From Bradyrhizobium roseum (lineage in GTDB: Bacteria; Pseudomonadota; Alphaproteobacteria; Rhizobiales; Xanthobacteraceae): a stretch of 64,000 nucleotides of DNA. A program made the translations under genes and the position numbers. The notes under the pieces were generated by a model. The model saw only the letters and a list, made by a program, of their open reading frames with translations. It had not been told where the DNA came from and did not search any database. This document shows, piece after piece, positions 56,601 to 64,000 of this stretch; positions within the stretch are counted from its first letter, which is position 1, and every line of letters starts with the position of its first letter. The stretch lies in assembly GCF_030413175.1 (NCBI RefSeq), contig NZ_CP129212.1:3410001-3474000 (forward strand). The letters are read 5' to 3'.

Positions 56601-57222
56601 CGATTACGCCACCGTGCTGAAGCGGCTGCGGGTGCAGAGCTGGGCGGAATTTTCCCGCGCCGTCAAAACCGGCGCGACCGCGGGCAAGGTCGCGGCCACG
56701 GTGGTGTCGCGGATGGAGCGCCGCACCAAGACCGGCAACAAGATGGGCATCATGGGGCTGTCCGACCCCACCGGCCATTTCGAGGCCGTGCTGTTCTCCG
56801 AAGGGCTGGCGCAATACCGCGACGTGCTGGAGCCGGGGGCTGCCGTGTTGCTGCAGCTCGGCGCCGAGCTGCAGGGCGAGGACGTGCGGGCGCGCGTGCT
56901 GCATGCCGAACCGCTCGATGACGCCGCGGCGAAGACGCAGAAGGGCCTGCGGATTTTCGTTCGCGACACCAAGCCGCTGGATTCGATCGCGCGCCGGCTC
57001 AACATGCCGGAGACCACAGCTTCGAATGGCTTGACGAAAGGCCAGCCGGTCAAGCCCGTGCCCGCGCCTTCGGGCGGCGCCGATGGCGACGTCTCGCTCG
57101 TCATCATGCTCGACCTGCAGACCGAGGTGGAGATGAAGCTGCCGGGACGCTTCAAGGTCTCGCCGCAAATCGCGGGCGCGATCAAGGCGGTGGCGGGTGT
57201 GGTGGACGTGCAGACGTTGTAG
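53659..57222 (+). CDS. dnaE: DNA polymerase III subunit alpha
   Basis: This 1187-residue replicative polymerase has an N-terminal PHP domain (FVHLHVHSAYSLLKGSIKI, about residues 24-42), palm motifs GPGRGSGAGSLVAYAL (about 388-403) and PDFDIDFCQDRRGEV (about 430-444), and the helix-hairpin-helix and OB domains toward the C-terminus. It is the main DnaE1 type, not the SOS DnaE2/ImuC form. The start used is GTG 53659; ATG 53692 and ATG 53713 (MSSAGFVHLH) are real alternatives, as no ribosome site decides it. Confidence 0.92.
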   Translation: MQTRPVIASTMMREPVKRMSSAGFVHLHVHSAYSLLKGSIKIAKLGELAKADRQPALALTDTDNMFGALEFSDKMAGYGIQPIVGCELAIDFGDQDPNARNALAAAPSRIVLLAAKERGYRSLMRLNSRAFLETPVNQAPHIKLEWLEGDAEDVIALTGGPDGPISLALHADQAALAADRCERLVSLFGDRLYVELQRHGIDKERRVESGLIDLAYAKGLPLVATNEPYFATNDDYEAHDALLCIAGGKLIAETDREQLTPDHRFKTRAEMAVLFADIPEALASTVEIAERCSFRPKTRKPILPRFTVGAASGSDAVGEEAAELERQAQEGLARRLRVHGLSPGTTEEDYAKRLAFEINVINRMNYAGYFLIVSDFIKWAKAHDIPVGPGRGSGAGSLVAYALTITDLDPIRFGLLFERFLNPERVSMPDFDIDFCQDRRGEVIDYVQQRYGRDQVAQIITFGTLQARGVLRDVGRVLQMPYGQVDKLTKLVPQNPAAPVTLAQAIESEPKLQAFRDEDPVVARAFDIAQRLEGLTRHASTHAAGIVIGDRPLSELVPLYRDPKSDMPVTQFNMKWVEPAGLVKFDFLGLKTLTVLDVAVKLLRQRNVHVDLPTLPIDDAPSYAMLARGDVVGVFQVESQGMRRALIDMRPDRFEDIIALVALYRPGPMANIPTYCARKHGDEEPEYLHPVLEPILKETFGVIIYQEQVMQIAQVMSGYSLGDADLLRRAMGKKIRAEMEKQRAIFVAGAVKNGVPKGQADTIFELLAKFADYGFNKSHAAAYALVSYHTAYMKAHYPVEFLAASMTLELNNTDKLSEFRAEAQRLGIKVEAPNINRSAATFEVGENTIYYALAALKGVGPQAVEQIVEERKKGLFTSLADFAARVNPRAVNKRIIESLAAAGAFDTLESNRARVFAGADAILAACQRSHEAATIGQNDMFGNAADAPTIMLPQIEPWLPAEKLRREYDAVGFFLSGHPLDDYATVLKRLRVQSWAEFSRAVKTGATAGKVAATVVSRMERRTKTGNKMGIMGLSDPTGHFEAVLFSEGLAQYRDVLEPGAAVLLQLGAELQGEDVRARVLHAEPLDDAAAKTQKGLRIFVRDTKPLDSIARRLNMPETTASNGLTKGQPVKPVPAPSGGADGDVSLVIMLDLQTEVEMKLPGRFKVSPQIAGAIKAVAGVVDVQTL

Positions 57223-57334
57223 GCGGCGTCTGCGCAATTTTTTAAGGGAATGCGCAATGCAGCTAATGGGTGCTGTATGTATGTTTGCACCAAACTCCGT
57301 TACTTAAGATTGAAGTAGCGAGCAACGCCTAATC

Positions 57335-57898
57335 ATGCGCCGCCGTCGAGCAGAACAAGCTGAAAGTGGTTGGCGGCATTCCGTGATGCGACCGTCGCTG
57401 CGTATTGCTTTGCTACTTCCTGATATTACCAACGTGCGCGCAGCGCCCCGGACGTACGACCCGGAGACGGAAGATATAAGGTCGATCCTTTCGGATCTGT
57501 GCAGAACTGTCGCGAAGGAGGGGCAATTTGTCGTTGCTGGATTTGGTCAAGATCGTTGGCCTGTCGATGTCGGTACCGATCTTGCAATTTTCTTAGAGCA
57601 GCTGCCGGATATCTTACGGGCGGTAAAAGCTGGTGCGGCAACTGAGATCGACTTCTACGAGCAAGGTATTGAGCGCAGAATAGAATTCTCTCCCGCAGGA
57701 AATGCCTACAAAGCGACGTGCATATCCCAGACGGAATGGCAGCCGAGCCCCGCAGTTGAGCAAGTGGACCGCGCAGTCCTGGAGGCAATGTTGGGGGGCG
57801 TGCACGAGGAGGTGGTGAGGCTCATAGAAGAGATCGCTCCCGATCTTGCCAAGCATGACTGGGTACGTAGATGGCGGGATGCGCCGATTGAGCGCTGA
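57335..57898 (+). CDS. Hypothetical protein, AT-richer than neighbours
   Basis: This 187-residue protein may start at ATG 57335 or ATG 57386 (MRPSLRIALLLPDI). It has no signal or membrane helix. The layout looks like a small alpha/beta protein with a central DVGTDLAIFLEQLPDILRAV helix and an acidic C-terminal half (GGVHEEVVRLIEEIAPDLAK). The size and composition are like many immunity-type proteins, but no family is recognised. Lower GC content suggests a recent acquisition. Confidence 0.6.
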   Translation: MRRRRAEQAESGWRHSVMRPSLRIALLLPDITNVRAAPRTYDPETEDIRSILSDLCRTVAKEGQFVVAGFGQDRWPVDVGTDLAIFLEQLPDILRAVKAGAATEIDFYEQGIERRIEFSPAGNAYKATCISQTEWQPSPAVEQVDRAVLEAMLGGVHEEVVRLIEEIAPDLAKHDWVRRWRDAPIER

Positions 57899-57996
57899 TG
57901 CTTCAGGTCTCCACCAAACCAAAATGGGGGAATGTCGGATATTTTGTGTAAGAGCCCTCCGAAGGTTGAAAGTCTGGGGGCCTCGCTGGAAACGCG

Positions 57997-59142
57997 CTAC
58001 AGCGACCGCGCGATCAACAGCTTCATGATCTCGTTGGTGCCGCCATAGATCTTCTGGATGCGTGCATCCACGAACATCCGCGAGATCGGGTATTCCTCCA
58101 TGTAGCCGTAGCCGCCGTGCAGTTGCAGGCATTCGTCGGCGGTCTCGACCTGCTTCTGCGAGCACCAGTATTTCGCCATCGAGGCGGTGACGGTGTCGAG
58201 TTCGCCGGCAACCAGGCGTTCGATGCACCAGTCGACGAAGACGCGGCCGATCATGGCCTCGGTCTTGCGCTCGGCGAGCTTGAACGCCGTGTTCTGGAAT
58301 TCGATGATCGGCTTGCCGAACGCCTGGCGCTCCTTGGTGTAGTCGGCGGTCAGCTTGACCGCACGCTCCATCGAGGCCACCGCGCCGACCGCGAGCGCGA
58401 GGCGCTCCTGCGGCAGTTGCTGCATCAATTGCGCAAAGCCGCTGCCTTCCTCGGCGCCGAGCAGGTTTTCCGGCGGCACGACTGCATTGTCGAAGAACAG
58501 TTCCGACGTGTCCGATGCGTGGAGGCCGATCTTGTCGAGGTTGCGGCCGCGGCGGAAGCCTGCGTTGCCCTCGGTCTCCAGCACGATCAGCGAGAGGCCC
58601 TTGGCGCCGGGGCCCCCGGTGCGCGCCACCACGATGATCAGGTCGGCGGCCTGGCCGTTGGTGATGAAGGTCTTCTGGCCGTTGATGACGTAGTTGTTGC
58701 CCTGCTTGCGCGCGGTGGTGCGCACGCCCTGCAGATCGGAGCCGGTGCCGGGTTCGGTCATCGCGATGGCGCCGACGAACTCGCCGCTCGCCATCTTCGG
58801 CAACCAGCGCAGCTTCTGCTCCTCGGAGCCGTAGTTCAGGATATAATGCGCGACGATGGCGCTGTGCACGGAGACGCCGGTCGTCATCTCGGGCACCACG
58901 GTTTCGATGTCCTCGAGGACGGCGGCGTCATAGGCGAAGGTGGCGCCGAGGCCGCCATAGGCTTCCGGCACGCTCGGCAGCAACGCGCCCATTTCCCCCA
59001 GCGCCCGCCACGCGAACCGGTCGACCATCTTCTGTTCGCGCCATTTTTCGCCGTGCGGCGCCAGATCCCTGGCGAGGAATTTCCTGAACTGGTCGCGAAA
59101 CACGTCAAGTTCGTCGGTCATCCAGGATGAACGGTATTGCAT
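57997..59142 (-). CDS. Acyl-CoA dehydrogenase
   Basis: This 381-residue flavoenzyme oxidises acyl-CoA at the alpha-beta bond. Motifs seen: IAMTEPGTGSDLQGVRTTA (about residues 123-141), VINGQKTFITNGQAADLI, the RQAFGKPIIEFQNTAFKLAE signature and the C-terminal LQLHGGYGYMEEYPISRMFV with the FAD-binding IYGGTNEIMKLLIARSL. Its length is typical. A broken second copy of its first codons lies at about 62490-62558. Confidence 0.92.
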   Translation of the reverse strand: MQYRSSWMTDELDVFRDQFRKFLARDLAPHGEKWREQKMVDRFAWRALGEMGALLPSVPEAYGGLGATFAYDAAVLEDIETVVPEMTTGVSVHSAIVAHYILNYGSEEQKLRWLPKMASGEFVGAIAMTEPGTGSDLQGVRTTARKQGNNYVINGQKTFITNGQAADLIIVVARTGGPGAKGLSLIVLETEGNAGFRRGRNLDKIGLHASDTSELFFDNAVVPPENLLGAEEGSGFAQLMQQLPQERLALAVGAVASMERAVKLTADYTKERQAFGKPIIEFQNTAFKLAERKTEAMIGRVFVDWCIERLVAGELDTVTASMAKYWCSQKQVETADECLQLHGGYGYMEEYPISRMFVDARIQKIYGGTNEIMKLLIARSL

Positions 59143-59210
59143 CTGAGCCCTCGCATCGAACGATGAGACCGTCGCCGGCGACGATCGACCGACGGCTGGT
59201 ATAGGCGTAT
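59070..59210. repeat. Diverged direct repeat, left copy (acyl-CoA dehydrogenase start plus SDR-end remnant)
   Basis: This stretch contains the first codons of the acyl-CoA dehydrogenase. Upstream, on the minus strand, SIVAGDGLIV resembles the end of the SDR protein (QVIVAGGGLIV). It aligns, at roughly three identities in four by eye, with 62484-62630. Confidence 0.6.
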
Positions 59211-59341
59211 TTCGGATTGCGTAACAGATGGCGACGTCGGTGATACCGCGCCGCCACAGCGTATGTTTTTCGCTTTGGATGCCGATGGGTTAAGTTGCAA
59301 CCCCTCCGGGTTTTGGTTACTGAACCCTGGGGAATGGATTT

Positions 59342-59884
59342 TTGGGGTGTGCTGTGTTTTGGCGTGGCGTGGCGTTACTGATCTCGGTGTTGCTGCTGGG
59401 CGGCTGCGAGACACAGAGGGGCGGACTGGATTACTCGGCGATCTCCCGAAAAGTCGGTCCGCCCAAAGCAGGACATGCGCGTATCGTCGTGCTGCGTGAA
59501 AAAGGTTTTGGCGGCATCGTCGACGGCGCGTGGGACGTTCAGCTCGATGGCACGCCGATCGTTGGCCTTAAGACCGGGACTTTCGCCTTTGCCGACCGTC
59601 CGGGTGGCCAGCGTGAATTGACGGCGACGGAAGCCGCGTTCCCGGGCGTGACGCGCTACGCCATCACGGCGCAGCCCGGCCAGACTCATTTCTTCGTGGC
59701 GCGGATCAGCAAGCGAAAGAACGCCATGATGGCCGCCGCGGCCGGCACCGGCGGTGGCTTGCTGGGATTCGCGCTCAGCGCCGCATTGACCTCGGGTTAC
59801 GACAATCCCGGACCGCTCGATTTCTTTCCCTTGGATGAGACGGCGGCGCGAACCACCATCGCCGAACTTCGGCTGGCCCAATAG
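59342..59884 (+). CDS. DUF2846-type lipoprotein
   Basis: This 180-residue protein starts at TTG 59342, or at GTG 59354, which gives a tidier 18-residue lipoprotein signal. The lipobox LLLGGC is followed by a DUF2846-like domain: ARIVVLREKGFGG, GTPIVGLKTGTFAFADRPGG, and YAITAQPGQTHFFVARI. A second hydrophobic Gly-rich segment (AAAAGTGGGLLGFALSAAL) lies near residues 138-156. It is predicted to be anchored in a membrane facing the periplasm. It lies 152 bases before the pseudocaspase gene. Confidence 0.75.
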   Translation: MGCAVFWRGVALLISVLLLGGCETQRGGLDYSAISRKVGPPKAGHARIVVLREKGFGGIVDGAWDVQLDGTPIVGLKTGTFAFADRPGGQRELTATEAAFPGVTRYAITAQPGQTHFFVARISKRKNAMMAAAAGTGGGLLGFALSAALTSGYDNPGPLDFFPLDETAARTTIAELRLAQ

Positions 59885-60035
59885 AGGCCGCCTGTCCTGA
59901 CTGAACGGAACCGGAAAGCGGCGGGATACCCGGCGCAATTTGGTCATGCTGCGCCTTGTTGCGAGCGCAATTGTTCAAGAAACGTTCAGCTGAATGCGCG
60001 TCCCATGCCGCGGGGCGGCGACAGGGTGGAATCCC

Positions 60036-62393
60036 ATGCGTTTTGCAAGAAATTTTTCGATCCTCTCGGTTTGCCTGGTCGTGATATCGGGGCTGGCGGG
60101 ACATTTGGATCGCGCCGCCGCGCAAGCGCCGGAAAAGCGCATTGCGCTGGTGGTCGGCAATGGCGCCTATGCGAAATCGCCGCTGGCGACCGCGGCCAAC
60201 GACGCCGGCCTGATCGCGCAGACCTTGCAGGCGGCCGGCTTCGACGTGATCGGCGCCCGCGACCTCGACGGCGACACGCTGCGCAAGAGTTTTCGCGACT
60301 TCATCAACAAGGCCGAAAGCTCGGGACCGGATACGGTCGCGATGGTGTATCTGGCCGGCTACGGCCTGCAATTGTCCGGCGACAACTACTTTGTGCCGGT
60401 CGATTCAACGATCAACCGCGATACCGACGTTCCGGTCGAGGCGCTGCGCACCGGCGACTACATCCGCCAGCTCGCTTCGCTGCCGCTGAAGGCCGGCATC
60501 GTCGTGCTGGACGCGGCGCGGCAGCAGCCGTTCATCGAGGGGCAGATCGCCAGCGGCCTCGCGCTGGTCGAGGCGGACCCGCGCATGCTGATCGCTTTCA
60601 ACGCCGCACCCGGAACGGTCGCGCCGGCAGAGCAGGGGGCGTATGGCGTCTACGCTCAGTCCTTGGCCGAAATGATCCGGACCGGCGGATTGCCGTTGCC
60701 GGAGGTGTTCAACCGCGTGCGGCTTCGCGTCAACGAGGCGAGCAAGGGCGCGCAGGTACCGTGGGACAGCCAGAAGGTCGATGCGTCCTTTACCTTCTTC
60801 GAGCGCGCACCGGATGCGCCCGCCGCGCCCGCTGCCGATCAGGCCGCTGCCGCCCGCAGCAGGCCGATCCGCGAGCTCGGCGTTCGGGACGCCTATGCCG
60901 CGGCGCTGGAACGCGACACGCTGCCGGCCTACGAGGATTTTCTGGCCGCCTATCCCGACGATCCCATGGCGAAGCGGGTGAGGGCGATCGCGGCGGCGCG
61001 GCGCGAGGCGATCACCTGGCGCCGCACCTATCGCACCGACACCCCGAACGCCTATTGGTCCTATCTGCAGCGCTATCCGCGCGGGCCGCATGCCGCCGAC
61101 GCGCGCCGCCGGCTCGCCATTCTCACCGCGTCGCTGGAGCCGCCGCCGACCTTCGACGTCATCGAATACGACGTGCCGCCGCCGCCGCCGGATGAGCTGA
61201 TGTATATTGACCGGCCGGTGCTGGCGTTCGGCGATCCCGAGTTCGATTTCGTGGCACCGCCGCCCGCGCCGATCTACTACCTGCCGCCGCCGCCGGACGA
61301 TTTCGTGATCCTGGAGCCGCCGCCGCCGCCGATTGGACTGTTCATCCTGCCGCAGCCGTACTTCGTGCCGATCCCGGTCTATTACCGGCCGCCGCGTTAT
61401 GTCGCGCCGCCGCCGAACAACATCATCTTTGCCAACATCCATAATCGCGCCGCCATCAACACTGTCATCAACCGGCGGCCCGGCGCCGGCGAGGGTAGTG
61501 CACCGGTGGGCGGCCCCGGCGGCCGGCCGAACGGACGTCCCGGCGCGCCGGTGGCGCCCGGTCAGGTCGGGGGCGCTACGCCAACACTGCCGCCCGCGGT
61601 GGCGCAGCGGGCAACGCTGATCCAGCAGGGCAAGGCGCCGGTGCCGCCGAGTGCCGCGATCAATCCTGCCGTGAGGACCGGCTTGCCCGGCGCTCCGGGG
61701 CAGGTTGGCCGGCCGAGCGCACCGTTGCCGGCCAACGCGCCCGCGGGGCTGCCTTCGAACCAAGTCTCGCCAAGGCCCAACCCGCTGCCAGTCCCGGGTG
61801 CCCGGGGCGCGCCGCCGCCGCCGAGCGCTGCCGTGCCGCCTGCAGGTGTCACGCCGAATGCAAGGGTGGCGCCGGGCGGCTCGCCACAGGGGGGTCCCGG
61901 GATGCGGCCCGGGCCCAGCGCGACCGATCCGATCGCTCCGGCGGGGCAGCCGAGGATGGCAGTCCCGCCACCCGGCGCACCGTTGCGGCCGTCGGCCGCC
62001 ATTTCGCCAAGGCCTCAGCCTGAATTGCGGCGCGCGCCCCCGCCTTCGGCGGTGAATGCGGCAAGGCAGCCGCCACCGGCAGCCCGCATAGCTCCGTCGG
62101 CTCCGCCGCCTCGGATGGCAGCGCCGCCGCCGAGGATGGCAGCCCCGCCGCCAAGAATGGCCGCGCCGTCGCCGCCACCAAGGATGGCCGCGCCACCTCC
62201 GCGGATGGCTGCGCCGCCGCCGCCGCCGCCGAGGATGGCTGCTCCGCCGCCGCGCATGGCCGCACCGCCGCCTGCGCGTATGGCGGCTCCTCCGCCCCCG
62301 CGAATGGCGGCGCCCCCGCCGCCTCGGATGGCTCCGCCTCCGTCGCGTCCGGCGCCAGCGGCGAGAGCGTGCCCGCCGGGGGCGCGCTGCTGA
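60036..62393 (+). CDS. Caspase-like (C14) protein with both catalytic residues replaced, Pro-rich tail
   Basis: A 785-residue protein starting at ATG 60036, with a signal peptide ending near RAAAQA. Residues about 33-250 have the caspase fold: KRIALVVGNGAYAKSPLATA, LIAQTLQAAGFDVI and YFVPVDSTI. The catalytic His position (normally SGHG) reads YLAGYGLQ, and the catalytic Cys position (normally LDACR) reads VVLDAARQQPF, so it should not cleave. A helical repeat region follows (about 285-360), then roughly 400 residues of Pro/Ala-rich sequence with many PPPRMAA units. It is secreted or periplasmic and is probably a binding or scaffold protein. Confidence 0.85.
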   Translation: MRFARNFSILSVCLVVISGLAGHLDRAAAQAPEKRIALVVGNGAYAKSPLATAANDAGLIAQTLQAAGFDVIGARDLDGDTLRKSFRDFINKAESSGPDTVAMVYLAGYGLQLSGDNYFVPVDSTINRDTDVPVEALRTGDYIRQLASLPLKAGIVVLDAARQQPFIEGQIASGLALVEADPRMLIAFNAAPGTVAPAEQGAYGVYAQSLAEMIRTGGLPLPEVFNRVRLRVNEASKGAQVPWDSQKVDASFTFFERAPDAPAAPAADQAAAARSRPIRELGVRDAYAAALERDTLPAYEDFLAAYPDDPMAKRVRAIAAARREAITWRRTYRTDTPNAYWSYLQRYPRGPHAADARRRLAILTASLEPPPTFDVIEYDVPPPPPDELMYIDRPVLAFGDPEFDFVAPPPAPIYYLPPPPDDFVILEPPPPPIGLFILPQPYFVPIPVYYRPPRYVAPPPNNIIFANIHNRAAINTVINRRPGAGEGSAPVGGPGGRPNGRPGAPVAPGQVGGATPTLPPAVAQRATLIQQGKAPVPPSAAINPAVRTGLPGAPGQVGRPSAPLPANAPAGLPSNQVSPRPNPLPVPGARGAPPPPSAAVPPAGVTPNARVAPGGSPQGGPGMRPGPSATDPIAPAGQPRMAVPPPGAPLRPSAAISPRPQPELRRAPPPSAVNAARQPPPAARIAPSAPPPRMAAPPPRMAAPPPRMAAPSPPPRMAAPPPRMAAPPPPPPRMAAPPPRMAAPPPARMAAPPPPRMAAPPPPRMAPPPSRPAPAARACPPGARC
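62106..62345 (+). repeat. Tandem Pro/Arg/Met/Ala-rich codon repeats
   Basis: About twelve imperfect copies of a unit encoding PPPRMAAP follow each other at the 3' end of the pseudocaspase gene, with variable numbers of Pro codons (2 to 5). The DNA alternates GCCGCCGCCG and GGATGGC stretches. Such an array can change length by slippage. Confidence 0.8.
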
Positions 62394-62483
62394 TTGATCG
62401 GCGCCCGCGTCTTTGCTGCCGCTGCGCTACAGCAGCGGCGCGATCGGCCGCGGCGCGCCATTTTGGTACGTGCGGTGTCGGAT

Positions 62484-62630
62484 ACCTGGCGAAAATCTGC
62501 GGATCTGGTCGCCGAGCACGTCCAGTTCGTCGGTCGCTCAGGATGAACGGTATTGCATCGGACAGGCCTCACACGATGAGGCCACCGCCGGCGACGATCA
62601 CCTGACCGCTGATATAATTGGATTCAGGAC
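62484..62630. repeat. Diverged direct repeat, right copy, with acyl-CoA dehydrogenase 5' remnant
   Basis: On the minus strand, ATG 62558 reads MQYRSSWATDELDV, then loses similarity at about 62490. This matches the start of the acyl-CoA dehydrogenase (MQYRSSWMTDELDV) at 59142. The right part of the repeat is the true end of the SDR gene. The rest of 62394-62568 has no gene. Confidence 0.65.
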
Positions 62631-63396
62631 TGCAGAACAAATAGACGGCATCCGCCGCTTCTTCGGGCGTGCCGCCGCGTCCGAGCGGAATCATCCGGGC
62701 CATGGCGTCGAGCATCTGCGGCTGGACCCCGACCTTGATGTCGCGGCCAGCGACGTCGATGGTCTTCTGCTGCGCCTCGATCGGCTGGGTGAGGCGGGTG
62801 TTGATCAAGCCAAAGGCGACGCAATTGACGTTCACCTTGTAGCGCCCCCATTCCTTGCACATCGTTCGTGTCAGTCCGATCAGGGACGCTTTGGCCGACG
62901 AATAGCTTGCTTGCCCCGCATTGCCGTAAAGTCCGGCAATCGAGGAGATATTGACGACCTTGCGGAACACTTCGCGGCCGGCCTCGGCTTCCTTCTTCGC
63001 CATGATCCGAATCGGCTCGGAAGCTGCGCGCAGAATCCGGAAAGGGGCCACGAGGTGGACGTCGAGCATGGCCTGGAATTGCTCGTCCGTCATCTTCTGG
63101 ATCGTCGAGTCCCAGGTGTAGCCGGCGTTGTTGACGATGATGTCGAGCCCGCCGAAAGTATCGGTGGCGGCTTTGACGAAGCGGTCGGCAAAGCCCGGTT
63201 CGGCGACGCTGCCGTTGACCGCGATGGCTTCGCCGCCCGCCGCCCTGATCTCGGCAGCCACGGCATCGCCCGGCGCGGCGTCGAGGTCGTTGACGACGAC
63301 GCGTGCGCCTTCGCTGGCGAGTTTCAGGGCGATGGCCCGTCCGATGCCGCGGCCCGATCCCGTGATCAGGGCGACTTTTCCCTTGAGCTTGGCCAT
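62569..63396 (-). CDS. Short-chain dehydrogenase/reductase (FabG-like)
   Basis: A 275-residue SDR. The nucleotide loop TGSGRGIGRA (about residues 12-21), the NNAG motif in VNNAGYTWDS, the catalytic Ser in NISSIAGLYG and Y-x-x-x-K in SYSSAKAS are all present. The C-terminal segment YISGQVIVAGGGLIV is standard. The longer loop after the active site (EAQQKTIDVAGRDIKVG) is typical of FabG-like enzymes in acyl-CoA metabolism. It is grouped with MaoC hydratase genes upstream on the same strand, suggesting a beta-oxidation-like or polyester pathway. Confidence 0.9.
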   Translation of the reverse strand: MAKLKGKVALITGSGRGIGRAIALKLASEGARVVVNDLDAAPGDAVAAEIRAAGGEAIAVNGSVAEPGFADRFVKAATDTFGGLDIIVNNAGYTWDSTIQKMTDEQFQAMLDVHLVAPFRILRAASEPIRIMAKKEAEAGREVFRKVVNISSIAGLYGNAGQASYSSAKASLIGLTRTMCKEWGRYKVNVNCVAFGLINTRLTQPIEAQQKTIDVAGRDIKVGVQPQMLDAMARMIPLGRGGTPEEAADAVYLFCSPESNYISGQVIVAGGGLIV

Positions 63397-63473
63397 TTGA
63401 AATCCTTCCGGTGCATAGCGTTTCCAGCGAAGTGGACCCGGGTCACGTCAAGAAAACGCGTCAAAATGAGAAT

Positions 63474-63890
63474 CTAGATCGCGATGACGGCTTCGCCGGC
63501 AAGTTTGACGTCGCCGTTCTCGTCTTTGGTTGTCAGCGCCAGCTTCGCGCAGCGTTCGCCATTGTGTTCGACGAGTTCGGTGACATGGCCCTCGCAGGTC
63601 AGGCGCGCACCGAGTTGGGTGATGGCGATGAAGCGGGTTGCAAAGCTGCGCAGCCGCGGGGGATGGACCGCATCGGTCAGGGCCTGGCCGAGGCACGCCA
63701 TCACGAACATGCCGTGCGCGAAGACATCGGGATATCCGGCGGCCTTGGCGAAATCCAGATCGACGTGAATCGGATTGTGGTCCCCCGATGCGCCGCAATA
63801 GAGCGCGAGCTTGTGACGGCTGATCGGCGGGAATTCCTTGCGCAGGACGCGGTCGCCGACCGCAAGCTGACGGTTGGAGGTCTCGCTCAT
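63474..63890 (-). CDS. MaoC-family enoyl-CoA hydratase/dehydratase
   Basis: This 138-residue hot-dog-fold protein has the hydratase motif ASGDHNPIHVDLDFAKAAGY (about residues 33-52, with catalytic Asp and His) and FAHGMFVMACLGQAL. It probably hydrates enoyl-CoA substrates. Its ATG overlaps the stop of the gene upstream by ATGA, so the two are likely subunits or partners. The SDR gene lies 77 bases downstream on the same strand. Confidence 0.88.
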   Translation of the reverse strand: MSETSNRQLAVGDRVLRKEFPPISRHKLALYCGASGDHNPIHVDLDFAKAAGYPDVFAHGMFVMACLGQALTDAVHPPRLRSFATRFIAITQLGARLTCEGHVTELVEHNGERCAKLALTTKDENGDVKLAGEAVIAI

Positions 63891-64000
63891 GCGGCCACCT
63901 TGTTCCGCACCACGACCGTGCGGGAGCAGTCCGCGATATGGACTCCGTGCTGGTTGGTGACCTTGGTTTCGACGACGGCCAGGGTCATGGCGCCACCTTT
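63887..64000 (-). CDS. C-terminal end of a MaoC/FAS1-like dehydratase (partial)
   Basis: Only the last 37 codons are in the window. They read MTLAVVETKVTNQHGVHIAD and SRTVVVRNKVAA, the usual end of the FAS1-like dehydratase-domain protein that pairs with a MaoC partner. The frame is open to the window edge. It is coupled to the MaoC gene by ATGA. The identification rests on a short stretch and on its neighbour. Confidence 0.65.
   Translation of the reverse strand, partial: KGGAMTLAVVETKVTNQHGVHIADCSRTVVVRNKVAA

Noticed and set aside
53659..57222. SOS polymerase DnaE2/ImuC, because of the nearby LexA box
   Set aside because: The N-terminal HLHVHSAYSLLKGS sequence and length are of the replicative DnaE1 type, and no imuA/imuB genes are present.
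54847..57237. 796-codon open frame antisense to dnaE
   Set aside because: Same composition artefact; dnaE motifs on the other strand are unambiguous.
60036..60800. Active caspase-type protease or cell-death effector
   Set aside because: Both catalytic positions are substituted, so protease activity is not supported.
1..64000. CRISPR arrays, complete insertion sequences, rRNA genes
   Set aside because: I looked for regularly spaced repeats, transposase motifs with terminal repeats, and rRNA-like sequence. The only repeats found are those listed.

Overview
The window is GC-rich alphaproteobacterial chromosome. Gene content and protein sequences point to Bradyrhizobium or a close Nitrobacteraceae relative: a nuoA-N operon with extra genes, an alpha-class short ProS, DUF3551 pairs, an Omp25/31-like porin, and a GTTC-N7-GTTC SOS box. 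This assignment is by recognition, not by a database search.

Left edge (1-6237): an integrated element. A tightly overlapping minus-strand operon runs from a HerA/FtsK-like ATPase (6034) through about ten small phage-type proteins, including an N4 gp49/Sf6 gp66-family protein and a DUF3307 membrane protein. Beyond these lies a gene that is open at the window edge (1061 to <1). Its N-terminus carries the proteasome/HslV catalytic spacing (Thr1, Asp17, Lys33 after Met removal) and it has a SEC-C zinc motif further on. The element ends at a tRNA-Asp 3' remnant (about 6186-6237), which looks like an attachment site. From 6238 to 7990 there is a small anchored protein and two decayed genes, a Rieske oxygenase and a MarR regulator.

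7996-27805: the complex I operon nuoA-N, interrupted by an FkbM methyltransferase (after nuoD), a small membrane protein (after nuoE) and an unknown membrane-anchored protein (after nuoF). It runs by stop/start overlaps into birA and RNase J, followed by a hypothetical gene, methylmalonyl-CoA epimerase and a DUF1467 protein.

27.8-37.3 kb: a PilZ protein, small unknowns, a SAM methyltransferase, methylthioribose kinase, an orphan barstar-like protein, an EF-G fragment lacking the GTPase domain, a three-gene sugar-type ABC importer, and a globin pseudogene carrying a palindromic repeat.

37.5-47.6 kb: a copper-acquisition locus with two DUF2946 + TonB-receptor cassettes. The first is followed by an Asp-box (BNR) protein and a thioredoxin-like protein, the second by PCu(A)C, YcnI and CopC-CopD. 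The second half matches the layout I recall for Bradyrhizobium pcuABCDE.

47.7-64 kb: proS, lolC-lolD, two DUF3551 proteins, a porin with a strong terminator, a 32-residue membrane protein directly behind a LexA box (a SidA-like candidate), dnaE, an acyl-CoA dehydrogenase, a DUF2846-type lipoprotein, a caspase homologue whose catalytic His and Cys are both replaced, an SDR, and MaoC-type hydratases. The lipoprotein/pseudocaspase segment is flanked by diverged direct repeats containing broken ends of the SDR and acyl-CoA dehydrogenase genes.
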